A stretch of 22,322 bases of DNA, taken from DASUPK01 sp963747425. Its GTDB lineage: Bacteria; Actinomycetota; Thermoleophilia; Solirubrobacterales; 70-9. Shown one piece after another: positions 1 to 7,028 of the stretch (positions are counted from its first letter, which is position 1; every line of letters starts with the position of its first letter). The stretch is from the NCBI GenBank assembly GCA_963747425.1, contig CAVVFJ010000009.1, positions 1-22,322 of the forward strand. The letters are read 5' to 3'. Under the pieces are notes generated by a model that was not told where the DNA came from, made no database searches, and worked only from the letters and a program-made list of their open reading frames with translations. Both the position numbers and the translations under genes were made by a program.

Positions 1-2325
1 TTGCGCATAGGATCAACGCGCATGCCGAGGGATGGCGGAGAGTCCGGCGGCAAACGAGAGCTGCTCGTCTCTAGGACTTGGCTGCAGATAGCGGCCCTGG
101 TCATCCTGGTCGGCTTCTTCGTCCTGGTCCTGCTCGCGTATCGGACCTACCAGTCCGACCCGCCGATCCCCGACAAGGTGGTCGACCCGAGCGGCCATGT
201 GATCTTCACGGGGAACGACGTCCGGGCCGGGCAGAAGGTCTTCCTCCACCACGGCCTCATGGAGTACGGCTCGATCTTCGGGCACGGCGCCTATCTGGGC
301 CCCGATTTCACCGACGACTACCTGCATCGCTCCTCGGCGATCGTGCAGAGCGCGCTCGGCGGCAGCGACTCCGACTCGGCGCGGCAGGAGACGATCGACC
401 AGTTCCAGACCAACCGCTACAACTCGGACACCAAGACGCTGCCCTTCTCGGCTCAGCAGGCGAGCGCCTTCGGCCAGCTCCGGCAGCACTACTCCGACTT
501 CCTCGACAGCGACACCACCCGGTACGGGCTGCTGCCGAACCCCGTCAACGGCCCCATCGAGATCCACCAGCTGACCGCGTTCTTCGCCTGGTCGTCCTGG
601 GCGGCGTCGGTGCGCCGGCCCGGGCACAACTACTCCTACACGAACAACTGGCCGCCCGAGCCTCAGGTCGACAACGCCCCGAGCGCCAACGTGATCGTCT
701 GGTCGGTGATCTCGCTGATAGCGCTGCTGGGCGGCATCGGCATCCTGTTCGCCGCCTTCGGGCGCTGGCGACTGGGCTGGCAGGGTCGCGACCAGGCCAC
801 CCTCAGCTTTCGTTCCCCGGCCGACGTTGCGCTGACCCCGGGACAGCGGGCGACCGCGTGGTTCTTCTTCGTGATGGCTGCGCTCTTCCTGCTCCAGACC
901 CTGGTCGGCGGGATGTCCCAGCACTACCGCGCAGACCTGGGCGGCTTCTTCGGCATCGACATCGCCAACGTCTTCCCATACAACCTGGTCCGGACCTGGC
1001 ACATCCAGCTGGCGATCTTCTTCGTCTCCACCTCCTTCGTCGCCGCCGGGATCTTCCTCGCGCCGATGATCGCTGGGAGAGAGCCGAAGGGGCAGCGGAA
1101 GCTGGCCTTCTTCCTTCTAGGGGCGCTGGCGGTGGTGGTCTTCGGCAGCCTGATCGGCGAGTTCGCCCAAATCCACAATTGGTTCTCAGGCTCGGTCTTC
1201 GGCCTCCAGGGCTTCGAATACCTCGACCTGGGCCGCTTCTGGCAGGTGCTGCTGATCGTCGGGCTCTGCGTCTGGGGCTTCATCCTCTACCGCGGGCTGA
1301 AGGGCCGGCTGACCAAGGAGCGGGTCGGCAACATGCCCTGGCTCTTCTTCCTCGCCGCGCTGGCGATCCCGGCCTTCTACGCGGTCGGGCTCCTGGTCCG
1401 AGCGGGGGACAACTTCACGATCACCGACTACTGGCGCTTCTGGGTCGTCCACCTCTGGGTGGAGGACTTCCTCGAGCTCTTCACCACGACGATGGTCGCG
1501 TACGTCTTCGTCCTGCTCGGAGTGGTGCGTGAGCGCGTCGCCCTGACGGTCGTCCTGCTCGACGTGATCCTGTACTCGGTCGGCGGAGTGATCGGGACGA
1601 TGCACCACCTCTACTTCTCAGGCGCGCCCGCGGAGAACATGGCGCTCGGCGCCTTCTTCTCGGCCCTCGAGGTGATGCCGCTCACCTTCCTCACGGTCGA
1701 GGCCTGGAGCTTCCTGCAGCTCGGTGCGCAGCAGGAGCAGAAGTCCGCGACTCCCTTCCCACACCGCTGGGCCGTCATGTTCCTGGTCGCCGTCGGGTTC
1801 TGGAACTTCCTCGGCGCCGGCATCTTCGGCTTCCTGATCAACCTGCCGATCGTCTCCTACTACGAGATCGGCACGGCGCTCACGGCCAACCACGGGCACA
1901 CGGCGATGATGGGCGTCTACGGGATGCTCGCGGTCGGGCTCGCGCTCTTCTGCCTGCGCTACCTGATCCCCCAGGACCGCTGGAAGGAGCGGGCGGCGAA
2001 GATGAGCTTCTGGGGACTCAACATCGGGCTCGCCTGGATGTCGTTCGCGACGCTCTTCCCGCTCGGCATCCGGCAGATCTACGAGTCGGTCAACAGCGGC
2101 TACTTCCATGCTCGCTCGCTCGACTACCTGACCACCAACACCAACACGGTGATCGAGTGGCTGCGGCTGCCCGGCGACCTCTACTTCATCGCCGTCGGCG
2201 TCCTCCCGCTGCTCTACCTCACCTATCTGGGCGTCCGTTACACCGTCAAGCAGGAGGTGATCGAGGAGCCCGAGGACATCCTCTTCACCGAGGTGACCGA
2301 ACCGAAAGAGCCGGTGGGAGCGTGA
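1..2325 (+). CDS. norB: Quinol-dependent nitric oxide reductase, large subunit (qNorB type)
   Basis: Membrane enzyme of the heme-copper oxidase superfamily that reduces 2 NO to N2O with electrons from quinol. An N-terminal helix (about residues 26-46) is followed by the soluble extension typical of single-subunit qNor, then about a dozen more helices. Visible ligand motifs: RTWHIQ with H334, HLWVE with H484 and E488, a second glutamate E492, the FeB pair MHH at H535/H536, and NHGHTAMMG with H631/H633. The intact HH pair and both glutamates argue against NO dismutase, where by my recollection active-site ligands are substituted. The frame is open from base 1; TTG at 1 gives 774 aa and ATG at 22 gives 767 aa, both normal for qNorB. 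Upstream control is outside the window. The stop overlaps the next start as GTGA, implying co-translation. Role is probably NO detoxification or partial denitrification. Confidence 0.95.
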   Translation: MRIGSTRMPRDGGESGGKRELLVSRTWLQIAALVILVGFFVLVLLAYRTYQSDPPIPDKVVDPSGHVIFTGNDVRAGQKVFLHHGLMEYGSIFGHGAYLGPDFTDDYLHRSSAIVQSALGGSDSDSARQETIDQFQTNRYNSDTKTLPFSAQQASAFGQLRQHYSDFLDSDTTRYGLLPNPVNGPIEIHQLTAFFAWSSWAASVRRPGHNYSYTNNWPPEPQVDNAPSANVIVWSVISLIALLGGIGILFAAFGRWRLGWQGRDQATLSFRSPADVALTPGQRATAWFFFVMAALFLLQTLVGGMSQHYRADLGGFFGIDIANVFPYNLVRTWHIQLAIFFVSTSFVAAGIFLAPMIAGREPKGQRKLAFFLLGALAVVVFGSLIGEFAQIHNWFSGSVFGLQGFEYLDLGRFWQVLLIVGLCVWGFILYRGLKGRLTKERVGNMPWLFFLAALAIPAFYAVGLLVRAGDNFTITDYWRFWVVHLWVEDFLELFTTTMVAYVFVLLGVVRERVALTVVLLDVILYSVGGVIGTMHHLYFSGAPAENMALGAFFSALEVMPLTFLTVEAWSFLQLGAQQEQKSATPFPHRWAVMFLVAVGFWNFLGAGIFGFLINLPIVSYYEIGTALTANHGHTAMMGVYGMLAVGLALFCLRYLIPQDRWKERAAKMSFWGLNIGLAWMSFATLFPLGIRQIYESVNSGYFHARSLDYLTTNTNTVIEWLRLPGDLYFIAVGVLPLLYLTYLGVRYTVKQEVIEEPEDILFTEVTEPKEPVGA

Positions 2326-2897
2326 GCGGGGTGGCGGTCGAGAGCCTGCTCGCGGTCGCCTACGCGCTCTTCCTATGCGTGGTCGCGCTCGGGCTGGACG
2401 CCCTCGCGAAGCACTCGCACCGGCGCTCCGAGCTCTACCGGACCGCGGGATTCTCCTACGACGCGCAGCACGACGCCTGGGAGTGCCCGGAGGGCGAGAA
2501 GCTCCACCGGATCGAGACAGACCACCAGATGCGGCTCGCGCGCTACCGGGCCCGCGCACACGCCTGCAACTCGTGCCCTCGCAAGGGCGACTGCACGGAC
2601 TCCGACACGGGGCGCGAGCTGACCAGGTCCCTGGATCCCTGGCCTCACTCGGAGGTCGGCCGATTCCATCGTGGGATCGCCGTTGCGATCGTGGGCTTCG
2701 GGATCCTGGTGATCGGGGCCGGGGCCGCGCTGCACCATGGCCCGGCGGACCTGGCGGCGCTGGGGGCCGCATTGCTTGTCTCCACGGTCGTCGGCCTGTA
2801 CCTGCTCGCCGATTTCCGGGCAGCGCCGAGCGGATTCCCGTGGGCAGAGGGCGAGCGGAGCGGCCCGGCCCCCGCAGCTCCGGCTCCCCCTGGCTGA
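2322..2897 (+). CDS. Membrane protein with transposase-derived four-cysteine (zinc-knuckle-like) domain
   Basis: Protein of 191 aa starting at GTG 2322, which overlaps the norB stop. A helix at about residues 4-24 is followed by a soluble stretch (25-115) and two helices (about 118-138 and 143-165), ending in a Pro/Ala-rich tail. The soluble part reads SYDAQHDAWECPEG, then YRARAHACNSCPRKGDCT and a GREL motif. This is the pattern seen near the C-terminus of IS1182-like DDE transposases. The four cysteines are C55, C82, C85 and C91. No catalytic DDE core or inverted repeats are present, so this is not a transposase but probably an exapted metal-binding or redox domain on the membrane. Position behind norB suggests a role with NO reductase or NO sensing, which is inference. 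Function unknown. Confidence 0.8.
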   Translation: MSGVAVESLLAVAYALFLCVVALGLDALAKHSHRRSELYRTAGFSYDAQHDAWECPEGEKLHRIETDHQMRLARYRARAHACNSCPRKGDCTDSDTGRELTRSLDPWPHSEVGRFHRGIAVAIVGFGILVIGAGAALHHGPADLAALGAALLVSTVVGLYLLADFRAAPSGFPWAEGERSGPAPAAPAPPG

Positions 2898-2899
2898 AG

Positions 2900-2988
2900 C
2901 GGAGAGGGTGGGATTCGAACCCACGAGGCGGTTTAACCCGCCCACTCGCTTTCCAAGCGAGCTCCTTAAGCCACTCGGACACCTCTCC
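2900..2988 (-). tRNA. tRNA-Ser (anticodon GGA)
   Basis: On the minus strand an 88-nt cloverleaf with a long variable arm typical of class II serine tRNA, plus discriminator G at 2900. The acceptor arm GGAGAGG pairs with CCUCUCC, and the T loop is GTTCGAATC. The anticodon GGA lies at 2952-2954 within loop CTTGGAAAG. No CCA is encoded after the discriminator. It faces away from ytoQ. Confidence 0.95.
2906..2928. repeat. Left arm of a 23-bp inverted repeat (tRNA-Ser T arm)
   Basis: This stretch is the exact reverse complement of 3593-3615. Both arms are the T-arm and adjacent bases of the two serine tRNA genes, which face each other around ytoQ. Conservation of tRNA sequence explains the identity, but the pair could still recombine and invert the interval. 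Confidence 0.85.
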
Positions 2989-3041
2989 GGGTTTTCGACG
3001 CTTGAGTCTAGAAGCCAGGCGTCGGTCAATAAGATCGTGAA

Positions 3042-3503
3042 ATGGCATGGAACGTGTACCTCGCCGGGGAGATCCACTCCGACTGGCGCGAGCGGATCGC
3101 CGAGGGAGCCCGGGAGACCGGTCTCGACGTCACCTTCAGCTCGCCCGTCACCGATCACGGCGCATCCGACGACGTCGGCGTTGCGATCCTCGGCGACGAG
3201 TCGGAGGGTTTCTGGAAGGACCACAAGGGCGCGGGCGTCAACGCGATCCGCACCCAGACCCTGATCCGGCAGGCCGACGTTGTCGTCGTCCGCTTCGGCG
3301 ACAAGTACAAGCAGTGGAATGCCGCCTTCGACGCGGGCTACGCGGCGGCGCTGGGTAAGCCCATCGTCACGCTCCATGACCCGGAGACCACCCACGCGCT
3401 GAAGGAGATCGACCGCGCCGCGATGGCCACCGCCGAGACGCCCGAGCAGGTCGTGGGCATACTCCGTTACGTGCTCGAGGGCAAGCTGCCCGCCGGCGCC
3501 TAG
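3042..3503 (+). CDS. ytoQ: YtoQ family protein (nucleoside 2-deoxyribosyltransferase-like fold)
   Basis: Full-length 153-aa cytoplasmic protein. MAWNVYLAGEIHSDWRE at the N-terminus, then FSSPVTDHGASDD, the central FWKDHKGAGVNAIRTQTLI and the C-terminal FGDKYKQWNAAFDAGYA are characteristic of YtoQ. The family belongs to the nucleoside 2-deoxyribosyltransferase/TIR-like superfamily, recognisable by the Y-L-A-G start and the late aspartate/glycine segment that would hold a nucleotide sugar. No YtoQ substrate is established that I know of. The gene stands alone between two tRNA-Ser genes. The first ATG (3042) gives the conserved N-terminus. The leader 2989-3041 has no clear promoter. Confidence 0.9.
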   Translation: MAWNVYLAGEIHSDWRERIAEGARETGLDVTFSSPVTDHGASDDVGVAILGDESEGFWKDHKGAGVNAIRTQTLIRQADVVVVRFGDKYKQWNAAFDAGYAAALGKPIVTLHDPETTHALKEIDRAAMATAETPEQVVGILRYVLEGKLPAGA

Positions 3504-3532
3504 CCGGAATCCCTCGCTAGCCTTGACGACCC

Positions 3533-3621
3533 GGAGGGGTGCCGGAGCGGTTGAACGGGGCGGTCTCGAAAACCGTTAGGGGCCTTCGGGTCCCTCGTGG
3601 GTTCGAATCCCACCCCCTCCG
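3533..3621 (+). tRNA. tRNA-Ser (anticodon CGA)
   Basis: Class II tRNA of 88 nt plus discriminator G. Acceptor GGAGGGG pairs with CCCCUCC at 3614-3620. The anticodon loop CTCGAAA places CGA at 3567-3569. A long variable arm with a CCTTCGGG hairpin follows, then the T loop GTTCGAATC. No CCA is encoded. It lies 29 bases after the ytoQ stop and directly before a degraded region. Confidence 0.95.
3593..3615. repeat. Right arm of a 23-bp inverted repeat (tRNA-Ser T arm)
   Basis: Exact reverse complement of 2906-2928, formed by the T arms of the two serine tRNAs on opposite strands. Confidence 0.85.
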
Positions 3622-3645
3622 CTGAGCGCCACAGCAGGTCGTTCG

Positions 3646-3858
3646 TCAGAGGACCGCGATCGGATTGAACGGCGAGCCCGTCCCGCGCGGGAGCCGCAGA
3701 GGAGTCGCGACGACCATGAACTCCCAGCGCTTTTCCTGCTCGCAGGCCTCCGCGATCTCCTCAAGGTTGAGGCTGTCGGATTCCGCCATCCCCATCGCCA
3801 CGATCTGCAGCGGGTGGATCGGGTAGAGGATGCCCTCGACGGTGCTGGGAACGGTTTC
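3646..3858 (-). pseudogene. C-terminal remnant of a cyclase-family (kynurenine-formamidase-like) hydrolase
   Basis: Reading the minus strand toward the stop at 3646, about 70 residues survive: VPSTVEGILYPIHPLQ, then MGMAESDSLNLEEIAEA, then TPLRLPRGTGSPFNPIAVL. These match my memory of the end of metal-dependent cyclase-family hydrolases, with their late 'MGM...LEEIA' helix and 'GTGSP.NP' terminus. The N-terminal two thirds, including the HxGTHxD metal site, are absent. Upstream of about 3858 the frame becomes unrelated sequence lying opposite the oppD remnant. A deletion remnant is the simplest reading; I see no sign it is expressed. Confidence 0.65.
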
Positions 3859-3868
3859 GCCGTCGCCG

Positions 3869-4039
3869 TACGCGGTCCCCGATGGCTGCCGTTTCCATAC
3901 GCGGTGCCCGCTGGCCGAGGACGTCTGCCGGCGCATCGATCCGCCCGCAGTCCCGATCGACTCGGAGCCCGGGCACAGCTCCGCCTGCCACGTCCTTCCA
4001 CGTAGAGAGGGCGCGCGAATATCGGCCGCTCGGGACTGA
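3869..4039 (+). pseudogene. C-terminal remnant of an oligopeptide/dipeptide ABC transporter ATPase (OppD/DppD-like)
   Basis: The plus-strand frame reads VPDGCRFHTRCPLAEDVCRR, then PGHSSACHV. This is the cysteine-rich oligo_HPY tail (C..RCP.....C....GH...CH) that ends peptide ABC-transporter ATPases. Walker A, signature and Walker B segments are all missing, so only about 45 recognisable residues remain before a short unrelated tail and the stop at 4039. It lies back to back with the cyclase remnant, both lacking their 5' parts. No permease or binding-protein gene follows. Confidence 0.75.
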
Positions 4040-4108
4040 CGGAGTTCAGTCGACCATCGATTTCGTTCCCTCTCGCGTTCCCCTCGACGGCGATCCCTCG
4101 ACCGGCAT

Positions 4109-4600
4109 TCACATGGCCTGGGTATGACTCGCGTCGCCTGTCAGCAGCCGGAGCGCATGGTCCAGCGCGTGCTCGATCGCGGGCGCGGTCTGATCGATGC
4201 TCCGTGGGCTTCCGGGGAAGTTCACGATCAGGGAGCGGCCGCGAGTCCCGGCGATCCCCCGGGACAGCATCCATGCCTTCGTGTGCGGCCGCGACGCGGC
4301 CCTCAACGCCTCAGCGATGCCCGGCGCTTCCCGGTCGACCACCGCTCGAGTGGCCTCGGGCGTCACGTCACTCGGTGCCAGGCCCGTTCCGCCGCTCGTC
4401 AGGACCAGGTCGCAGCCTTCCTCGTCGACCCAGTGCCGGATGCTGTGCGCGATCGGCTCGAAACCGTCCGGGATCAGCTCCGTGCCGACGAGCTCACCCC
4501 CCAGGTGCTCCACTACGGCCTCCAGCCGCGGCCCACTCTCATCCACTCCCCCGTTGGCCGCACGGGAGGAGCTGATCGTGATCACCGCCGCGCGGATCAT
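4109..4600 (-). CDS. mog: Molybdopterin adenylyltransferase (MogA/MoaB family)
   Basis: 163-aa cytoplasmic protein that adenylates molybdopterin, priming it for molybdate insertion by MoeA. The signature TSGGTGLAPSDVTPEAT (residues 68-84) forms the MPT-binding loop, followed by VVDREAPGIAEALR. NFPGSPRSI near residue 128 is the other conserved loop. The ATG at 4600 overlaps the stop of the moaDEC fusion as ATGA, so it is probably translationally coupled as the last gene of the molybdenum operon. After its stop only about 70 bases separate it from the oppD remnant, and I see no strong terminator. Confidence 0.93.
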   Translation of the reverse strand: MIRAAVITISSSRAANGGVDESGPRLEAVVEHLGGELVGTELIPDGFEPIAHSIRHWVDEEGCDLVLTSGGTGLAPSDVTPEATRAVVDREAPGIAEALRAASRPHTKAWMLSRGIAGTRGRSLIVNFPGSPRSIDQTAPAIEHALDHALRLLTGDASHTQAM

Positions 4601-5751
4601 CGGCCCGCGGCCTCGCGCAGCCAGTCATGGCGCCCGCCGCTCTTGGAGAGCAGCCGGACGTGGGCGATCTCGACGCCCCGCTCGAGTCCCTTGGTCATGT
4701 CGTAGACGGTCAGGGCCGCAACCGACGCTGCCGTCATCGCCTCCATCTCCACGCCAGTGCGCTCCCTCGCCCGGGCCGTCGCGAGGATGGAGAGACGCCC
4801 CGCGTCAGGGTCGAGGGTGAGGTCCAGGTCAATCTCGGTCAGGGGCAGAGTGTGGGCAAGCGGGATCAGCTGATCTGTTCGCTTCGCGGCCTGGACCCCG
4901 GCGATTCTGGCGGTGCCGAGGACGTCACCCTTCTTGGAGTCGCCGTGCACGACGGCTCGAGCCGTATCGGGCGACATCCGGACCACGGCCTCCGCTTGGG
5001 CGCACCGATCGGTAATCGGCTTGCTCGAGACGTCGACCATGCGGGCGGACCCCGAGCGGTCCAGATGAGTGAGGCCCACGCCGTTCCCCGAGACCCCGTC
5101 CCTGACGATCGCGCGGCCGCTGCGTTCCACCTTCCAGATCGGCGCCTCGGCCTTGATCTCGTCAATCGCCTCGCGGGCCGCGTCGAATGCCTCCTGCCGA
5201 TGGGCAGCCGAGACCGCGACGATCACGCTCGGCTCGCCCTGCGGGACCGTGCCGAAACGGTGCTCCGCCGCCGCGGCCTCGAGCCGGTGACGCTCTGCGC
5301 AGCCGGCCAGGATCGACGCGATCGTTGGCTCTGCCATCTCACGATAGGCCTCGTATTCGAGCGCTCCGACGTGGCGCGGGGTTCCGGCGAAGACCACAAT
5401 GGCGCCCGCTCCCGGCCTGGAGACGCTGGAGACGAGCGCCTCGAGCGAGAGCGGCTCCTCCGAGACGCGGGCACGGATGATCCGGTCCGCGGTGATTGGA
5501 CCGGCACCGCCGCTGACGGGGGGGATGACGGCGAGCTCGTCGCCCGGGGAGAGCACGACGTCATCGCTCACGTACTCGCGGTTGACCGCCATGCGCAACG
5601 GCATCCGCTCGACCAGGTCCGCGAGCCCGGTGCGGGCCGCCAGCGCCGCGAGCGCGTCGGCAGTGGTGGCTCCGTCCGCGAGCTCGAGGTCGAGCACCTC
5701 GGTCCCGGCGCGCCGGCGCATCGTCGCGAAGAGTCGGACCGTGACTCTCAT
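4597..5751 (-). CDS. MoaD-MoaE-MoaC triple fusion (molybdopterin synthase plus cyclic pyranopterin monophosphate synthase)
   Basis: One 384-aa frame joins three cofactor enzymes. Residues 1-82 are MoaD, the ubiquitin-like sulfur carrier, ending PPVSGG with G81-G82. Residues 83-215 are MoaE, with FAGTPRHVG, YREMA and the active-site-region APIWKVE (K200, K207). Residues 226-384 are MoaC, with KGDVLGTARIAG, LIPLAHTLPL (H300) and GVEMEAMTAASVAALTVYDM. MoaC usually has LCHP where this has LAHT. MoaD must expose a free C-terminal Gly-Gly to carry sulfur, so cleavage after G82 is expected, as I recall for the mycobacterial MoaD-MoaE fusion MoaX. Start ATG 5751 overlaps the moeA stop (ATGA). Adding MoaC makes the arrangement unusual. 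Confidence 0.93.
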   Translation of the reverse strand: MRVTVRLFATMRRRAGTEVLDLELADGATTADALAALAARTGLADLVERMPLRMAVNREYVSDDVVLSPGDELAVIPPVSGGAGPITADRIIRARVSEEPLSLEALVSSVSRPGAGAIVVFAGTPRHVGALEYEAYREMAEPTIASILAGCAERHRLEAAAAEHRFGTVPQGEPSVIVAVSAAHRQEAFDAAREAIDEIKAEAPIWKVERSGRAIVRDGVSGNGVGLTHLDRSGSARMVDVSSKPITDRCAQAEAVVRMSPDTARAVVHGDSKKGDVLGTARIAGVQAAKRTDQLIPLAHTLPLTEIDLDLTLDPDAGRLSILATARARERTGVEMEAMTAASVAALTVYDMTKGLERGVEIAHVRLLSKSGGRHDWLREAAGR

Positions 5752-7028
5752 GCCGAGCTCCAAGCCTGGCTGCCGAGCGGGTCGCCCTGAAGCAGCTCTA
5801 TCGCGACCCGGTCGCCGGGCCGTTGGGAGGCGGCTTCCGCCGGGATCAACGCGAGACACTCGGCGCCGAGCATCGAGCTCAGCACGTGAGAGCCCTGTGC
5901 CTTGGTCGGGGTCACATGCCAGCCATCGCTTGCGAGCCGCATCCGGCAACGAACCGCATGGGTGCGCCCGGGTGCCTTCGCGTAGGGCACGTCGAGGACG
6001 GCGCTGGTGATGGCGGTCGCTCTCTCGACGCCCGCGAGGCCAAGCAATGCCGGCCGGACGAAGAGGATGAAGGTGACCATCGCCGAGACCGGGTTCCCGG
6101 GCAGTCCGAAGACCAGGCCGTGATCGCCGACGCCGAACCAGGTAGGCCTTCCCGGGCGCAGCGCCACACCCCAGAAGCGCTCTTCGACTCCGAGCCCGGC
6201 GAGCGTCGGACGGACGTGATCGTGGCGCCCGACCGATACCCCGCCGCTGATCACCGTGACCTCGGCTCGCAGCGCCGACTCGATCGCGGTCCGGATCTCG
6301 CCGGGGTCGTCGCTCGACCGCGCGACGGAGGTGACCGAGGCCCCGGTGAGTCTGGCCAGCGCGGTCACGGAATGGGCGCTGGCGTCGCCGATCTCACCGA
6401 AACGGAGCTCCTCACCGGCCCCGCGCAGCTCGTCGCCCGTGGTCAATATGGATGCCGTCGGCCGCCGCCTGCAGGTCACCGCGGCCCGGCCCAGCGAAGC
6501 GGCGACCCCGAGCCCGGCCGGCCCGAGAACCGCTCCGGCCTCGAGCGCCGTCTCACCGCATCTCAGGTCCTCACCGCCGCGTCTCAGCCACGCGCCCGCC
6601 TCCACGGCGCTCGACACCTCGACCATCCCTCGGTCCGCCACCGCGTCCTCGAGGCGCACCACAGCGTCGGCCCCATTCGGAATCACCGCGCCGGTCGAGA
6701 TTGCGACCGCCTCTCCGGCCCTCAACAGAGCGGCAGCCGGGGCGCCTGCGCGGGACTCGCCTGCGAGCGCGAGCCGGACGGGGGACTGGTGGGTCGCTGT
6801 GGCGGTGTCGGCCGCGCGGACCGCGAATCCGTCCATCGCGGAGCTGTCGAAAGGAGGAACGTCGTGGGGCGCCTGCACCGGCTCAGCCAATACCCTCCCG
6901 AGCGCGCCCCGGAGCTCGACGGTCTCCGCCGGTAGCGGCCTCGTCTCCGCCAAGACGATCTCGCGCGCCTCCGCAACGCCAATCAGGGTCTGGCGCGCGG
7001 GCGGGCCCTTGACCTGGGTGGCGCTCAT
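5748..7028 (-). CDS. moeA: Molybdopterin molybdenumtransferase MoeA
   Basis: 426-aa enzyme that inserts molybdate into adenylated molybdopterin. Motifs in order: PPFDSSAMDGFAVRAAD near residue 60, TGAVIPNGADAVVRLED, TTGDEL, SGGVSVGRHDHV, RPGRPTWFG and GLPGNPVSA; the C-terminal beta-barrel domain follows. Length and motif order are normal. The ATG at 7028 overlaps the transporter stop (ATGA) and its own stop overlaps moaDEC (ATGA), so it lies in the middle of a coupled series. Since sulfite-oxidase-type enzymes need only Mo-MPT, MoeA plus MogA can complete the cofactor required by the oxidoreductase encoded at 10442-11707. Confidence 0.95.
   Translation of the reverse strand: MSATQVKGPPARQTLIGVAEAREIVLAETRPLPAETVELRGALGRVLAEPVQAPHDVPPFDSSAMDGFAVRAADTATATHQSPVRLALAGESRAGAPAAALLRAGEAVAISTGAVIPNGADAVVRLEDAVADRGMVEVSSAVEAGAWLRRGGEDLRCGETALEAGAVLGPAGLGVAASLGRAAVTCRRRPTASILTTGDELRGAGEELRFGEIGDASAHSVTALARLTGASVTSVARSSDDPGEIRTAIESALRAEVTVISGGVSVGRHDHVRPTLAGLGVEERFWGVALRPGRPTWFGVGDHGLVFGLPGNPVSAMVTFILFVRPALLGLAGVERATAITSAVLDVPYAKAPGRTHAVRCRMRLASDGWHVTPTKAQGSHVLSSMLGAECLALIPAEAASQRPGDRVAIELLQGDPLGSQAWSSA

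Noticed and set aside
13..1002. Long antisense open frame opposite norB, and similar long frames elsewhere
   Set aside because: Low-complexity Arg/Ala/Gly/Pro-rich translations are typical of shadow frames in GC-rich coding DNA.
1..2325. NO dismutase instead of NO reductase
   Set aside because: The HH pair at 535-536 and glutamates 488 and 492 are intact, as in canonical qNor; an alignment of the quinol site would settle it fully.
2322..2897. An insertion sequence transposase fragment
   Set aside because: The frame is intact, has membrane helices on both sides of the cysteine domain and lacks the DDE core and terminal repeats; it reads as a functional exapted protein.
3002..3034. Promoters for ytoQ (TTGAGT) or for the minus tRNA-Ser (TAGACT, TTGACC)
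   Set aside because: Individual hexamers look plausible but none has a partner at suitable spacing.
2906..3615. The 23-bp inverted repeat as ends of a mobile element carrying ytoQ
   Set aside because: Both arms are fully explained as T arms of two serine tRNAs; no transposase or target duplication is visible.
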